Source: Haloimpatiens massiliensis
GTDB lineage: Bacteria; Bacillota; Clostridia; Clostridiales; Clostridiaceae
DNA length: 5,384 nt
Assembly (NCBI RefSeq): GCF_900184255.1
Contig: NZ_LT854619.1
Coordinates: 1 to 5,384, forward strand
Reading direction: 5' to 3'
Part shown: positions 5,041 through 5,384 of the stretch, piece after piece
Layout of the letters: each line of letters starts with the position of its first letter
Position numbering within the stretch: the stretch's first letter is position 1
Program-made: the position numbers and the translations under genes
Notes under the pieces: model-generated
Told to the model about the DNA's origin: nothing
What the model saw: only the letters and a program-made list of their open reading frames with translations
The model's database searches: none

Positions 5041-5169
5041 TGCTATAGTTCTTAGGTCTTTAGACCTTAGAAATATAGTACTCCTCAGCTCTGCTGAGCG
5101 AGTTTCCTTTAAAAGAACTTATTGTTCTTTCAAAATTGCACAGTGTGGAAAATCTTTAGTTAATTAATT
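5041..5169 (-). other. 23S-5S transcribed spacer with processing hairpins
   Basis: Three hairpins are visible: a 16-position stem at 5043-5078 (ends CTATAG, core GGTCT/AGACC, two mismatches), a perfect 6-bp stem at 5084-5098 (CTCAGC/GCTGAG), and a 7-bp stem at 5112-5130 (AAAGAAC/GTTCTTT). They are likely RNase processing or folding elements of the pre-rRNA. A TTTTGAAAGAAC stretch near 5128 recalls the CTTTGAAAA block before 16S. Confidence 0.6.
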
Positions 5170-5384
5170 TGATCAAGCCCTCGACTTATTAGTATCGGTC
5201 AGCTGAACATGTTACCATGCTTACACCTCCGACCTATCAACCTGGTAGTCTTCCAGGAGTCTTACTAGCTTACGCTATGGGAAATCTAATCTTGAGGTGG
5301 ACTTCACGCTTAGATGCTTTCAGCGTTTATTCCTTCCCAACATAGCTACCCAGCTATGCCACTGGCGTGACAACTGGTGCACCA
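5170..5384 (-). rRNA. 23S ribosomal RNA, 3' end (partial)
   Basis: The minus strand matches the conserved 3' terminal part of bacterial 23S rRNA. Its plus-strand image contains CTCGACTTATTAGTATCGG, GACCTATCAACCTGGTAG and CACGCTTAGATGCTTTCAGC, all standard near the end of domain VI. About 215 nt are present and the rest lies beyond the right edge. The 3' end is set near 5170 from the terminal GGGCTTGATCAA, accurate to a few bases. Confidence 0.96.

Overview
The window is AT-rich DNA from a low-GC Gram-positive bacterium, most likely a Clostridium (sensu stricto). This rests on the clostridial look of the 16S 5' end and 5S rRNA, the 5S-tRNA-tRNA order after the 23S, the AT-rich codon use and strong AGGAGG-type ribosome binding sites. 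The species cannot be fixed from what is visible.

Layout: the window spans the gap between two ribosomal RNA operons that both read leftward (minus strand). At the right edge lies the 3' end of one operon: 23S (partial), 5S, a CAU tRNA and tRNA-Ala(UGC), closed by an intrinsic terminator at 4734-4764. At the left edge lies the start of the next operon: the 16S 5' end (1-85), its leader and a near-consensus promoter (192-220). The roughly 4.5 kb between them holds accessory cargo.

Read leftward from the tRNAs, the cargo is: a frameshifted short coding remnant (4528-4658); a 41-residue hydrophobic peptide gene with its own promoter, strong Shine-Dalgarno and terminator (4201-4475); an AT-rich stretch with a long inverted repeat; an ABC-F ATPase gene (1942-3852) with a putative extended -10 promoter and an intrinsic terminator inside its 5' leader, an arrangement that suggests transcription attenuation; a palindromic element of about 102 bp between two convergent genes (1818-1919); and a plus-strand DUF2804-family gene (706-1815). 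The start of the DUF2804 gene is unclear: the only good ribosome binding site serves a 9-codon leader ORF inside a tandem repeat.

How it fits together: the ABC-F protein probably acts on the ribosome, either protecting it from peptidyl-transferase antibiotics or helping stalled ribosomes, and its leader terminator would allow inducible expression. No functional link to the DUF2804 protein can be shown. The most interesting points are the attenuator architecture, the two sequence-related terminators upstream of the ABC-F gene, the small membrane peptide gene, the palindromic element, and the inter-rrn position itself. I found no CRISPR array, insertion sequence or phage gene.
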